Below are positions 1-8,709 of a stretch of DNA of 64,000 nucleotides, one piece after another. The stretch's first letter is position 1; each line of letters starts with the position of its first letter. Origin of the DNA: JBBIPA01 sp963775935. Its GTDB lineage: Bacteria > Chloroflexota > Dehalococcoidia > GIF9 > UBA5629. A program made the position numbers and the translations under genes. The notes below the pieces were generated by a model. The model saw nothing but the letters and a program-made list of their open reading frames with translations, made no database searches and had not been told where the DNA came from. The stretch spans positions 737,189 through 801,188 of the forward strand of contig CAVZKR010000002.1 in the NCBI GenBank assembly GCA_963775935.1, in the 5' to 3' direction.

Positions 1-137
1 TAGCCTGTATTGGGGTTTGTGCCTTGGCACCCAACATGGTCATTGGCAATACTACCCATGGACACTTGAATCCTAAAAAGATAGCCCAATTATTCGGTAG
101 CAGGCAGTTGCATGGTGGGAAAAAGAGTGATGAATAG
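1..137 (+). CDS. NuoE/HoxE-like [2Fe-2S] subunit, C-terminal end only
   Basis: An open frame enters from the left edge and ends at TAG 135-137. Its translation, with CIGVCALAPN followed by HGHLNPKKI, matches the C-terminus of the 24-kDa thioredoxin-like [2Fe-2S] subunit of NADH dehydrogenases and bifurcating hydrogenases (family pattern CxxxCxxAP, then a YGxLTPEK-like stretch). It is translationally coupled to the next gene, whose ATG at 130 overlaps its stop. The two therefore probably encode the E and F subunits of one NADH-oxidising module. Only about 45 residues are visible. Confidence 0.75.
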   Translation, partial: ACIGVCALAPNMVIGNTTHGHLNPKKIAQLFGSRQLHGGKKSDE

Positions 138-3100
138 CAAGATAGAACTGAAGATAATCTTTGTATGTCAAGAAACCCCATGTCTTTCCATGGGGTCTGA
201 CACTGTTTACGAAGCACTCAAAGTAGAACTGGGTAAGCAGGGTTTAAAAAGCGCTAAGCTAGAAAAGAGTGGCTGTCATGGGCATGGACTGTGTGAGAAT
301 GGTCCCAGTGTAGTTATAGAACCTGACGGAATTTTTTATATACGCGTGCAGGCTGAAGATGCAAGAGATATTGTTACCTCACTTATTCGAGGTAACAAAC
401 CAGTGCAGCGTCTTCTCTACGTTGACCCTACAACTAATATGACCGTACCACGTTATACCGAGGTAAACTTCTATAAGAAGCAAGAACGTGTTATCCTTCG
501 AAACTGCGGCCGTATTAACCCGGAGAAAATCGATGATTTCATCACCCGAGGAGGCTACCAGGCACTTACCAAAGCCGTCCTGAAAATGAAACCAGAGGAG
601 GTTATTGAGGAGGTCAAGAAATCAGGGCTTCGAGGTCGTGGCGGCGCTGGCTTTCCCACGGGACGTAAGTGGGAATTTTGCAGAAACGCTCCTGGGAACA
701 CTAAATACGTCATCTGTAACGCTGACGAAGGTGACCCCGGTGCCTTCATGGATCGCTCCATACTGGAAGCCGACCCACATGCAGTCATCGAAGGACTTAC
801 TATTGCTGGTTTTGCCATAGGGGCACAGGAAGGATACATCTATGCCCGCGCTGAATATCCCCTGGCGGTGAAACGATTTCGCACCGCCCTGGAGCAAGCC
901 AGTGAGAAAGGCTTCCTCGGTAAAAACATTCTCGGCTCAAGTTTCAACTTCACTATCCATATGAAAGAGGGAGCCGGTGCTTTCGTCTGCGGCGAGGAGA
1001 CAGCTCTTATGGCTTCGATTGAAGGCAAACGCGGTATGCCTCGTCCACGCCCACCCTTCCCTGCACAATCAGGTCTCGATGGAAAACCAAGCAACATTAA
1101 TAATGTTAAAACCCTGGCAAGTATTCCTGTCATCATCGATAAAGGTGCTGCCTGGTTTAGTAAAATTGGTACCGAGAAGAGCAGTGGTACAGCCGTCTTT
1201 GCCCTTACGGGTAAAATAGCCAATAGTGGCCTGGTAGAAGTGCCCATGGGAACACCGCTGTCCAAAATCATTTTCGATATTGGTGGTGGTGTTCCTCGTG
1301 GTAGACGTTTTAAAGCAGTGCAGACCGGTGGGCCATCCGGTGGTTGCATCCCAGCCCACTTCATAGATACTCCCGTGGAGTATGATACTCTTGCAAAGCT
1401 GGGCTCCATCATGGGCTCCGGTGGTATGGTGGTGCTTGATGAAAATACCTGCATGGTCGAGGTAGCACGCTATTTCCTCAGTTTCACACAGGAGGAGTCC
1501 TGTGGTAAATGCGTCCCCTGCCGACTGGGCACAAGGCAGATGCTTGAGATATTAACTAAGATAACACAGGGCAAAGGGGAGGAAAAGGACCTTACTACCT
1601 TACTTAGTATTGCTAAGGCTGTTAAAGAATGCTCACTCTGTGGCCTGGGACAGACCTGCCCTAATCCTGTGCTTACCACCTTAAATTATTTTCGTGACGA
1701 GTACGAAGCCCATATAAAGGACAAACGGTGTCCCGCTGCTGTGTGCGATGCCTTGATGATATCGCCGTGTCAGCATACCTGTCCCGTTGGTATCAATATA
1801 CCTAAATATGTTGCTCATATTGCCGCTGGAGAATATGCTGATTCAATTCAAACCATCAGGGATAGAAATCCATTTGCTGCTGTCTGCGGCCGAATCTGCC
1901 CTCATCCTTGTGAAGGCAGATGCCGTCGCGGTGAACTCGATGCACCTGTTGCTATCAGGTCTCTTAAACGCTTTGCTGCCGACTGGTATGCCGAACATTT
2001 TGCTGAACTACCATCCCCAGAACCTTTCCCCAGAACCAAGCTTCAGAAAATAGCAGTGGTTGGTGCTGGACCTACGGGATTGAGTTGTGCCTACTATCTT
2101 GTCCAGATGGGCTACGGAGTCACTGTATTCGAAGCACTCCCGGTTGGCGGTGGTATGCTTTCTGTCGCAATACCGGAATTTCGTTTGCCTCAGAAAATAA
2201 TCCAGGAGGACATTGATTACATCACTAAATGCGGTGTGGAAATAAAATACGACACGCCCATCAACGTCAACCTCACAGTAGAAGACCTGAAGAAAGATGG
2301 CTTTGCTGCTGTCTTCATTGCTGCCGGCGCTCAGAGAAGCCAACGTATGGGCATACCTGGTGAATTGGAGGACATCGAAGGTTTTTATTATGGTCTGAGA
2401 TTTCTTAGAGATATCAAGGTCGGCAAAAATATCAAAGTTGCTCGAAATGTCGCGGTAATTGGAGGAGGAAACGTAGCACTCGACGCTGCACGTACAGCAC
2501 TCCGTCTTGGTGCTGATAATGTAGCCATATTCTACCGTCGCTCAAGGGAAGAGATGCCGGTCACCGAGGTGGAGTATGACGAAGCTATCGCAGAAGGTAT
2601 TGTCATTAGCTTCCTGACAAGTCCTACCAGAATTGTAAGCGACAAGTGGAAGGTAACTGGTCTGCAATGCGTGCGCATGCAACTGGGTGAAATGGACGAT
2701 AGCGGGCGCCGCCGTGCGGTGGCAATCCCTGGTTCTGATTTTTTTATTGCGGCGAACACTGTCATCGCTGCAGTAGGTCAGGCGCCAGACCTATCCTTTC
2801 TGCCACCCGATAGCGCTCTGGAGCGCACTCGCTGGGAAACGCTAAAAGTCGATGCGCATACTTTATCAACCAATATCCCTGGTGTCTTTGCTGGCGGAGA
2901 TTTTGTTACTGGTCCAGGCATGGTTGTTCACGCAATTGCTGCAGGTAAGCGTGGTGCTCTTGCCATCGATAAACATCTAAGGGGTGATACTACCTGGATA
3001 GAGATGTACGACATCAAGAAAGAGGTTATTTTGCCGCCCACTATGGAAGTGGAAGAGGAGACGTGGAAACAACAGTCACGCCTTGAGGTGACAACACTGC

Positions 3101-3207
3101 CGACTGAGGCAAGAAAACATAGTTTCGAAGAAATCGAACTTAGCTTTGGAGAAGAGATAGCAATACAGGAAGCCAAGCGATGCTTGAGGTGCGATCTGGA
3201 GAAATAA
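130..3207 (+). CDS. NuoF-GltD fusion flavoprotein (NADH-binding diaphorase plus glutamate-synthase-beta-like domain)
   Basis: About 1,025 residues. Residues 1-90 are a thioredoxin-like [2Fe-2S] domain, with CQETPC and a widened CHGHGLC spacing where C-x3-C is usual. Residues 100-520 are a NuoF-type FMN/NADH domain (GRGGAGFPTGRKWEF near 168, CNADEGDPGAFMDRS), an SLBB region, and the N3-type 4Fe-4S motif ESCGKCVPCRLGT near 456 with a later cysteine near 503. Residues 540-1,025 are a GltD/DPYD-like module: cysteine-rich SPCQHTCPVG and ICPHPCEGRC, FAD site VVGAGPTGLS near 642, second nucleotide site VIGGGNVALDAA near 775, and C-terminal CLRCD. It probably moves electrons between NAD(P)H, flavins and ferredoxin in the cytoplasm. 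ATG 130 is preferred because it overlaps the upstream stop; ATG 112 is an in-frame alternative. The metV and metF genes follow, suggesting service to methylene-THF reduction. Confidence 0.88.
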   Translation: MNSKIELKIIFVCQETPCLSMGSDTVYEALKVELGKQGLKSAKLEKSGCHGHGLCENGPSVVIEPDGIFYIRVQAEDARDIVTSLIRGNKPVQRLLYVDPTTNMTVPRYTEVNFYKKQERVILRNCGRINPEKIDDFITRGGYQALTKAVLKMKPEEVIEEVKKSGLRGRGGAGFPTGRKWEFCRNAPGNTKYVICNADEGDPGAFMDRSILEADPHAVIEGLTIAGFAIGAQEGYIYARAEYPLAVKRFRTALEQASEKGFLGKNILGSSFNFTIHMKEGAGAFVCGEETALMASIEGKRGMPRPRPPFPAQSGLDGKPSNINNVKTLASIPVIIDKGAAWFSKIGTEKSSGTAVFALTGKIANSGLVEVPMGTPLSKIIFDIGGGVPRGRRFKAVQTGGPSGGCIPAHFIDTPVEYDTLAKLGSIMGSGGMVVLDENTCMVEVARYFLSFTQEESCGKCVPCRLGTRQMLEILTKITQGKGEEKDLTTLLSIAKAVKECSLCGLGQTCPNPVLTTLNYFRDEYEAHIKDKRCPAAVCDALMISPCQHTCPVGINIPKYVAHIAAGEYADSIQTIRDRNPFAAVCGRICPHPCEGRCRRGELDAPVAIRSLKRFAADWYAEHFAELPSPEPFPRTKLQKIAVVGAGPTGLSCAYYLVQMGYGVTVFEALPVGGGMLSVAIPEFRLPQKIIQEDIDYITKCGVEIKYDTPINVNLTVEDLKKDGFAAVFIAAGAQRSQRMGIPGELEDIEGFYYGLRFLRDIKVGKNIKVARNVAVIGGGNVALDAARTALRLGADNVAIFYRRSREEMPVTEVEYDEAIAEGIVISFLTSPTRIVSDKWKVTGLQCVRMQLGEMDDSGRRRAVAIPGSDFFIAANTVIAAVGQAPDLSFLPPDSALERTRWETLKVDAHTLSTNIPGVFAGGDFVTGPGMVVHAIAAGKRGALAIDKHLRGDTTWIEMYDIKKEVILPPTMEVEEETWKQQSRLEVTTLPTEARKHSFEEIELSFGEEIAIQEAKRCLRCDLEK

Positions 3208-3273
3208 CAGTGAGCTATTTGTAACAAGAGGATTTAAGAAGCGCTTTATTGGCTGACCAAGGAGGATGTTACT

Positions 3274-3921
3274 ATGAAGTCCATCACCAAGCAGAAACCG
3301 TTTGATGAAATCATGAAACTACTGGAAGGCTGCGACAGGATATTCATTACTGGCTGCGGCACCTGCACCACTATGACCAAAACTGGCGGCATAGACCAGG
3401 TTGAGGAAATGAAAAAGCGTTTGCAGGATGCTGGCAAGCTGATAACCGGATGGACGGTGATTCCTACCAGTTGTGATGACATGACTGAAGCAACTCTCAA
3501 GGAGCATAGCGCTAATATCCAGAATGCTAACTGCATTCTGGTGATGTCTTGTGCCCTGGGGCTGTTCAAGATATCTTCTTGTATCAAGAAGCCAGCTGTT
3601 CCAGCGGTGGACACGCTCTTCATAGGGGTTGAGGATGTGCCCGGTAACTTCTATGAAGTTTGTGCCCAGTGTGGTCAATGTGTCCTCGGTTTTACCGCAG
3701 GCATTTGCCCTATCACCTTTTGCCATAAGAGCCTATTGAATGGTCCCTGTGGTGGTACCAATAAAGGCAAGTGTGAGGTAGATAAAGATAAGGATTGCGC
3801 ATGGACTCTTATTTACAATCGGCTCAAAGAGCAGGGTAGGCTTGACCTGATGCATAAGCATCTGCCTCCTAAGAACTACCAGGCAGCTCCCAAGCCGCGG
3901 AAGGTAAAAATAATTGCTTAA
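3274..3921 (+). CDS. metV: MetV-like methylenetetrahydrofolate reductase zinc/Fe-S partner
   Basis: A 215-residue MTHFR_C (MetV) domain protein. Cysteine clusters are visible as GCGTCTT near the N-terminus, CAQCGQC, and CPITFCHKSLLNGPCGG towards the C-terminus, which is the family signature. In acetogens MetV is the small subunit that binds MetF and links it to an electron-donating flavoprotein. A strong AAGGAGG lies 8-14 bases before the ATG. It sits 66 bp after the NuoF-GltD fusion and 17 bp before metF, so the three genes are very likely one operon in the methyl branch of the Wood-Ljungdahl pathway. Confidence 0.87.
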   Translation: MKSITKQKPFDEIMKLLEGCDRIFITGCGTCTTMTKTGGIDQVEEMKKRLQDAGKLITGWTVIPTSCDDMTEATLKEHSANIQNANCILVMSCALGLFKISSCIKKPAVPAVDTLFIGVEDVPGNFYEVCAQCGQCVLGFTAGICPITFCHKSLLNGPCGGTNKGKCEVDKDKDCAWTLIYNRLKEQGRLDLMHKHLPPKNYQAAPKPRKVKIIA

Positions 3922-3938
3922 GCGAAGGAGACAAAGCC

Positions 3939-4826
3939 ATGACAACAGGCTTTAAAGAGGCTCTAAACTCTGGCAGATTCGTCATTACCAGTGAAATTGG
4001 TCCACCAAAGGGCACCAATCTAGACAAGATGCTCCATCATATTGACCTGCTCAAGGATAAAGTCGATGCCATAAATGTTACTGACCATCAGAGCTCGGTG
4101 ATGCGCTTCCCGTCTATAGGAGGTTGTCTGGCTATTAAAGAACGTGGTGGTGAACCGATACTGCAAATGACTTGCCGTGACCGCAATCGCCTGGCGCTTC
4201 AGTCTGAATTACTCTTTGCCTATACCAGGGGCATTGGAAATGTGCTCTGTCTCACCGGAGATGCTGTCCCCGTCGGAGACCATAAAGAAGCTAAAGGTGT
4301 CTTCGACCTGGACTCGTTACAGTTGATTGAGACAGTACATCTCATGGAATCTGGCAAAGATTTGGGTGGAAATGACCTTGACGGTACGGTGAAATTTTGT
4401 GCTGGTGCCACAGTTACCCCTGAGGCTGATCCCATTGAACCTCAATTAATCAAGTTTGAAAAAAAGGTGGAAGCTGGTGCTGAGTTCTTTCAGACACAAG
4501 CTGTCTATGACCTTGATAACTTCGCCAGGTTTATGAAACATGCCCGCCAATTTCCAGTTAAAATACTGGCAGGGATTGTGTTGCTTGTATCCGCCAGAAT
4601 GGCGAAGTATATGACGGAGAATGTACCCGGTATCTTTGTGCCTCAGCAGTTGATTGATGAATTGGCTGCGGCACCAAAAGGTGAAGCGCTCAATAAAGGT
4701 ATTGAAATCGCTGGGCGCATGATCGCTATCCTAAAGAAAGAGACGCTGTGCGATGGCGTCCACATCATGGCAATAGGCAAGGAAGAGGTAGTCCCCGCTA
4801 TTCTCAAGGCCGCGGGTATCTCATAA
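3939..4826 (+). CDS. metF: 5,10-methylenetetrahydrofolate reductase
   Basis: A 295-residue MTHFR TIM-barrel flavoprotein that reduces 5,10-methylene-THF to 5-methyl-THF. The N-terminal TSEIGPPKGTNLDKM stretch (expected catalytic glutamate), the VTDHQSSVMR segment after strand 2, QMTCRDRN, and the NVLCLTGD segment that contacts FAD are all recognisable. Length is normal for the bacterial short form. The start follows AGCGAAGGAG with good spacing. The adjacency of metV indicates the acetogen-type MetVF complex rather than the free NADH-dependent enzyme. Confidence 0.9.
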   Translation: MTTGFKEALNSGRFVITSEIGPPKGTNLDKMLHHIDLLKDKVDAINVTDHQSSVMRFPSIGGCLAIKERGGEPILQMTCRDRNRLALQSELLFAYTRGIGNVLCLTGDAVPVGDHKEAKGVFDLDSLQLIETVHLMESGKDLGGNDLDGTVKFCAGATVTPEADPIEPQLIKFEKKVEAGAEFFQTQAVYDLDNFARFMKHARQFPVKILAGIVLLVSARMAKYMTENVPGIFVPQQLIDELAAAPKGEALNKGIEIAGRMIAILKKETLCDGVHIMAIGKEEVVPAILKAAGIS

Positions 4827-4960
4827 AACTGATCGTTTCTATTATTTACATAATAATTACTCATTCCTTTTCACTTGCAATATCTACATCGTATCACCCG
4901 TTAAGACACTAGCGACAAACGACGACTGTATGTACCCCTTGACAATTATCTAACTGTACA

Positions 4961-4987
4961 TTGACAGTATAGTGTAGACTATATAAC
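4961..4987 (+). promoter_or_regulatory. Candidate promoter for plsX
   Basis: TTGACA at 4961-4966 is followed after a short 15-bp spacer by TATAAC at 4982-4987, 31 bp before the plsX ATG. A second TTGACA lies at 4939-4944. The spacer is shorter than ideal, so the exact -10 element is uncertain. Confidence 0.4.
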
Positions 4988-5017
4988 CAAAATACAAAGG
5001 TATGAGGAGTAATAGCA

Positions 5018-6046
5018 ATGTCACAGGGTAATAAAACGTTAAGAATTGCTGTCGATGCTATGGGTGGTGATTATGCTCCTGGCGAAGTAATCAAGGGCGC
5101 TATTGATGCTGCTCAACAGGGAGATATTGAGATTATTTTGGTGGGACCGATGGCTATATTGCAGACAGAACTGGCTAAATACGATGTCTCGAATCTGCCT
5201 GTCAAATGCCTTAATGCTGATGAATTCGTTAAAGAAGGAGAGCCGCCAGCCCTGGTACTTCGACAGAAACGTAATGCCTCTATCATCATTGCTACCAAGC
5301 TGGTGAAAGCTGGAGAGGTTGACGCTGTGGTCAGTGCTGGACCAACCGGTGCTGTGGTTGCCTGTGCGCTCACTATCTTAGGTAGCACTGAAGGTATGGA
5401 GCGTCCTGTGGTTGGAGGTCCTATGCTGGGATTCAGTCCCAATACAGTCGTTATGGACTATGGTGGCAATGTTGATTGTAAACCCTATCACCTGCTCAGT
5501 TTTGCAGTAGTGGGTTGTGCTTATGCTAAGAAGCTTTTACATATCCCCAATCCTACCGTAGCCTTATTAAGCGTGGGAAGCGAAGAGGGGAAAGGAAATG
5601 AATTGGTCAAAGAAAGCTTTCCCCTGTTTAAGAAGAGCGGATTAAACTTTATCGGCAATGTAGAAGGGAATGACCTCGTCGCCGGCAAGGCAAATGTAAT
5701 TGTCTGCGATGGTTTTGTGGGGAATACGTTGCTGAAATTCGTCGAAGGTCTGGGTGGTGCCATTGTCCAATGGCTAAAGGTTAGCTTGAATGGCAGGTTG
5801 CCTGATGCCGAAGTTGACAAGCTGAAGCAGGATTTGCTGGCGAAAATGGTTGGCGCAGACCTTGTCGGTGGGGCGCCATTGTTGGGGGTTAATGGAGTAG
5901 CGATGGTAATGCATGGTCGCAGCCAGGCATTGCAGTTTACCAGAGCTATCACTCAAACAAAGGTTGTCGTTGAATCCGGCATTGTTGACGCTATTAACTC
6001 GGAGCTTGCCGTAGTGAAGAGACAACTCGATTGTGCGAAAAATTAA
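5018..6046 (+). CDS. plsX: Phosphate acyltransferase PlsX
   Basis: A 342-residue acyl-ACP:phosphate acyltransferase that makes acyl-phosphate for phospholipid synthesis. The family start is clear (RIAVDAMGGDYAPGEVIKG), as are SAGPTGA, GNVEGND and the VCDGFVGNTLLK segment. Length is normal. The ATG follows GAGGAG with suitable spacing. The usual fabD, fabH or acpP neighbours are absent, and the next genes converge on it, so it appears to be transcribed alone from the promoter just upstream. Confidence 0.93.
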   Translation: MSQGNKTLRIAVDAMGGDYAPGEVIKGAIDAAQQGDIEIILVGPMAILQTELAKYDVSNLPVKCLNADEFVKEGEPPALVLRQKRNASIIIATKLVKAGEVDAVVSAGPTGAVVACALTILGSTEGMERPVVGGPMLGFSPNTVVMDYGGNVDCKPYHLLSFAVVGCAYAKKLLHIPNPTVALLSVGSEEGKGNELVKESFPLFKKSGLNFIGNVEGNDLVAGKANVIVCDGFVGNTLLKFVEGLGGAIVQWLKVSLNGRLPDAEVDKLKQDLLAKMVGADLVGGAPLLGVNGVAMVMHGRSQALQFTRAITQTKVVVESGIVDAINSELAVVKRQLDCAKN

Positions 6047-6067
6047 ATCGGTCGAGGCGTTTTGTCT

Positions 6068-7276
6068 TTAGCTTCTGGCGCCCTTTACAATTCTCTGTCT
6101 TAGTTCGGCGGTGAGTTTGGATGTATCTATCGATGTGGGGCAGACATTAGTACAACACCCACATCTCAGACAGGTAAAACTAATAGGGGCAGCTTCTTTA
6201 AGACTACCGCCAATAAAAGCAGATAATATAGAACCTACACCGCCAAAATATGCCTCGCCACCGTAATGACCAGCGGTAAGCTGAAAGATCGGACATTCAA
6301 AAAGACAGGTGCCGCATTTTATGCAATACAGTGCTTCCTTTAGAATGGGGTCCTTAGCCAAATTGCTTCGGCCATTGTCCAAAAGGATGACGTGAAGCTC
6401 GAGTGGGCCACTTGACCCTTGAATCATGACATTCTCAATATCTGCGGTCCCGCTTGGACCACTGATTATGCTTACGTATAAAGGGGCCACAAAACCAGCG
6501 TATCGCCAGATTACCTGCGCCACGGTAAAAGCATTGTCCATAGTCGGAACAATTTTCTCAATCCCAATAAGCGCAATATGCACAGGAGGCACATTGGTCG
6601 ACATGCGGATGTTGCCCTCATGCTCAAGCAAGAAAATGGACCCGGTATCTGCCGCCAGAACATTAGCGCCACTGATACCAAAATCCGCCTTAAAATATTT
6701 GCTCCTTAGGAATTCCCTGATTGTTCTCACCTGAACTGGAATTTCAATAGGGATATCTTTGTGTAATAAATCCGTTAATAATTTGGCTACTTCCTCTCGG
6801 GTTACATGCAAGGAAGGATAAACATAGTGCATTGGTTTTTCTTCGCGGAGCTGCTGAATGAACTGGGCGACGTCCGTCTCCCAAAACTCATTTCCCAGTG
6901 ATTCGAGGTAATGTCTGAGGCCTACTTCTTCGCTGACCAGAGTCTTACCTGATACAATTGTTTTTCCGGAACCTACTATCCCACTTATTATCTTTAGAGC
7001 ATCATCTGCTGTATTTGCCAGATATACCTTTGCCCGATTTGCCTCGAGAGATGCCTTCGCTCTGGCAACAAGTTCGTCCATATGAGTTATTGCGTCTTCC
7101 TTGATACGCCTTACTTGCTGGCCTAACTCGACAGTGTCAGGAAAACGCTGCATGACTAAAGCTCTTCTTTCCTTATTAGCATTGATTGATCTGAAGAGAC
7201 CTTTGGCAATATCAGGGTTATGGGCGGCATCTAAAAGGCATTTATAATACTGCTCGAATATCTGTTTAGCCTCCAT
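6068..7276 (-). CDS. LUD-domain ferredoxin-like protein (LutB/LldF-like)
   Basis: A 402-residue protein. The N-terminal two thirds are an LUD (lactate utilisation) domain, including VSGKTLVSEEVGLRHYLESL and a glycine-rich GISGANVLAADTGS. The C-terminus has two 4Fe-4S motifs, CIKCGTCLFECPIF and CLRCGCCTNVCPTSID. The family carries electrons in LutABC-type oxidation of lactate or other 2-hydroxy acids. Its first codons overlap the end of the CCG-domain gene upstream by 11 bp, so the two form a translationally coupled pair. No dedicated dehydrogenase is adjacent, so the substrate is unknown. Confidence 0.82.
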   Translation of the reverse strand: MEAKQIFEQYYKCLLDAAHNPDIAKGLFRSINANKERRALVMQRFPDTVELGQQVRRIKEDAITHMDELVARAKASLEANRAKVYLANTADDALKIISGIVGSGKTIVSGKTLVSEEVGLRHYLESLGNEFWETDVAQFIQQLREEKPMHYVYPSLHVTREEVAKLLTDLLHKDIPIEIPVQVRTIREFLRSKYFKADFGISGANVLAADTGSIFLLEHEGNIRMSTNVPPVHIALIGIEKIVPTMDNAFTVAQVIWRYAGFVAPLYVSIISGPSGTADIENVMIQGSSGPLELHVILLDNGRSNLAKDPILKEALYCIKCGTCLFECPIFQLTAGHYGGEAYFGGVGSILSAFIGGSLKEAAPISFTCLRCGCCTNVCPTSIDTSKLTAELRQRIVKGARS

Positions 7277-8279
7277 TATTTTTTACTCCTAATGCTTGGT
7301 ATAAAATCTCGATAAAATCCAATACTACCAGGTTCTTTTTGGTCAGCTTTACTCCCCTGGTCAAGTTTGCGTAGCAGAACGGACAGAGCGTCGCAATCGC
7401 TTCAGCACCGGTAGCCGAAAAATCCTGTATACGCCTGGAAGCCACTAGCTCAGAGAGCTCCGTGTAGACTATCTCACAGGGCGCTCCGCAGCACATGGTC
7501 AACTCCCTATTTGAAGTAGCCTCTCTGAGTTCCATATTCTTAATTGAACGGAGAATTTCCCTTGGCTCCTCGGTCACTTTAAGCGACCTAGCCAGATGAC
7601 AGGGATCCTGGAGAGTTAGGGTCAGTTTTTCAGGGAGAGAGAGTTCCAATCCGGACTTTCTCAAAGCTTCAGCGACGACACAGACGTATGGAATTACCTC
7701 GAAATCAAAGTTACGAACAAACTGAGGGTAAATCTTCTGGAATATCTCAGCCGAATGGGGACTGAGAGCGATTATCCTGGAAATGCCCACCTCTCTGAAT
7801 TGATTCACCACCTTCTCCGTCTGTTTGGTAAAATCTTCGAAAAGTCCATATTCGTAAAGCAATGCCCCGCTGTATAGTTCATCGTTCAGGTAAGCAAAAT
7901 CCACACCTAGGCGCTTGAGGACTAAGGCGGCCATTTGCAGGATGCGGTCATAAATTTTGTTGTCTGCTCCACCGAAGCGGGCATAAACCTTAGTTACGTC
8001 TATTCCAATACTGTGTGTAGCCGATTGAATTCTTTTGAGAGTGGAAATGGCAGCATCATCAAATTTGACTTTCTTAACAACGTCCAATAGGGGGCCAATG
8101 CGTGATGTCATCTGGTATTCGCAGCCTGTATATAGGATAGTTTTCCCTTTTTCGGGAATTTGAAGTCCACGAGCCCATTCAGAGCAGTCCTTATCTGTTA
8201 AGCCAAGCGGGTTGCCCCACTTGGCAATATTTTCGCTGATGATTTGTAGGGCAGGTGGTATATAAAGCTTATCAGTCAC
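7266..8279 (-). CDS. CCG-domain Fe-S protein (LutA/HdrB-like)
   Basis: A 337-residue cysteine-rich (CCG) domain protein of the LutA, GlpC and HdrB group. The second CCG site is intact (TMCCGAPCE, then LCPFCYANL, preceded by the DPCHLARSL segment). At the position of the first site the double cysteine is missing (DELYSGALLYEYG), although an N-terminal YTGCEYQMTS cysteine remains. It therefore probably binds one noncubane or 4Fe-4S cluster and hands electrons to the LUD protein encoded downstream. It is divergent from the GntR-type regulator at 8,710. Confidence 0.8.
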   Translation of the reverse strand: MTDKLYIPPALQIISENIAKWGNPLGLTDKDCSEWARGLQIPEKGKTILYTGCEYQMTSRIGPLLDVVKKVKFDDAAISTLKRIQSATHSIGIDVTKVYARFGGADNKIYDRILQMAALVLKRLGVDFAYLNDELYSGALLYEYGLFEDFTKQTEKVVNQFREVGISRIIALSPHSAEIFQKIYPQFVRNFDFEVIPYVCVVAEALRKSGLELSLPEKLTLTLQDPCHLARSLKVTEEPREILRSIKNMELREATSNRELTMCCGAPCEIVYTELSELVASRRIQDFSATGAEAIATLCPFCYANLTRGVKLTKKNLVVLDFIEILYQALGVKNNGG

Positions 8280-8607
8280 AGTACTTCACCTTTCTAGTAG
8301 GAATGGACCCTTTTCCAGGTTTAATGCTTTGGCGATACCTTACTCTTTTTAATCCACAGGACCTGTTCCCAATATTTATATAACTTCTAAAGTTAGACTT
8401 GCCACCACAATAGCCTCTGGAGCAAGTGGCTAGTAGTTGAGTGTACTATGTGGTCGCAAGATTATATTCCTTTATCAAGCCTTCTATCAATATTCTGGAT
8501 TCAGCCAATGTAGTAAATATCACACGGTTCAGAAGTTCATCCCTCAATTTACCATTAAATGGTTTCATGTAATCGTTCTCACTTAGTCTTCCCCTTTCAA
8601 CATAAAA

Positions 8608-8629
8608 GTAGCATTTGTATTAATGCTAC
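8608..8629. promoter_or_regulatory. Palindromic operator candidate upstream of the tup regulator
   Basis: A perfect 8-bp inverted repeat, GTAGCATT-N6-AATGCTAC, in the 430-bp divergent region between the CCG gene and the regulator gene. It lies about 20 bp upstream of a good -35 element. The half-site symmetry suits a dimeric GntR-family repressor and suggests autoregulation. No equally clear copy was seen before tupA. The rest of 8,280-8,607 holds nothing recognisable. Confidence 0.4.
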
Positions 8630-8650
8630 CAGTGCATGAAATCAAGTTGC

Positions 8651-8679
8651 TTGTATTTTCTCATTAATCTTGTTATACT
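8651..8679 (+). promoter_or_regulatory. Sigma-70-type promoter of the GntR regulator
   Basis: TTGTAT at 8651-8656, a 17-bp spacer, then TATACT at 8674-8679, which ends 30 bp before the ATG at 8,710. It lies directly downstream of the palindrome at 8,608-8,629. Confidence 0.5.
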
Positions 8680-8709
8680 TGTGCTAGTCTAACCAATACA
8701 AAGGCAAAG

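Noticed and set aside
840..1454. Long minus-strand open frame (204 codons) opposite the NuoF-GltD gene
   Set aside because: It is a shadow of the well-supported plus-strand gene, with no family motifs or ribosome-binding site.
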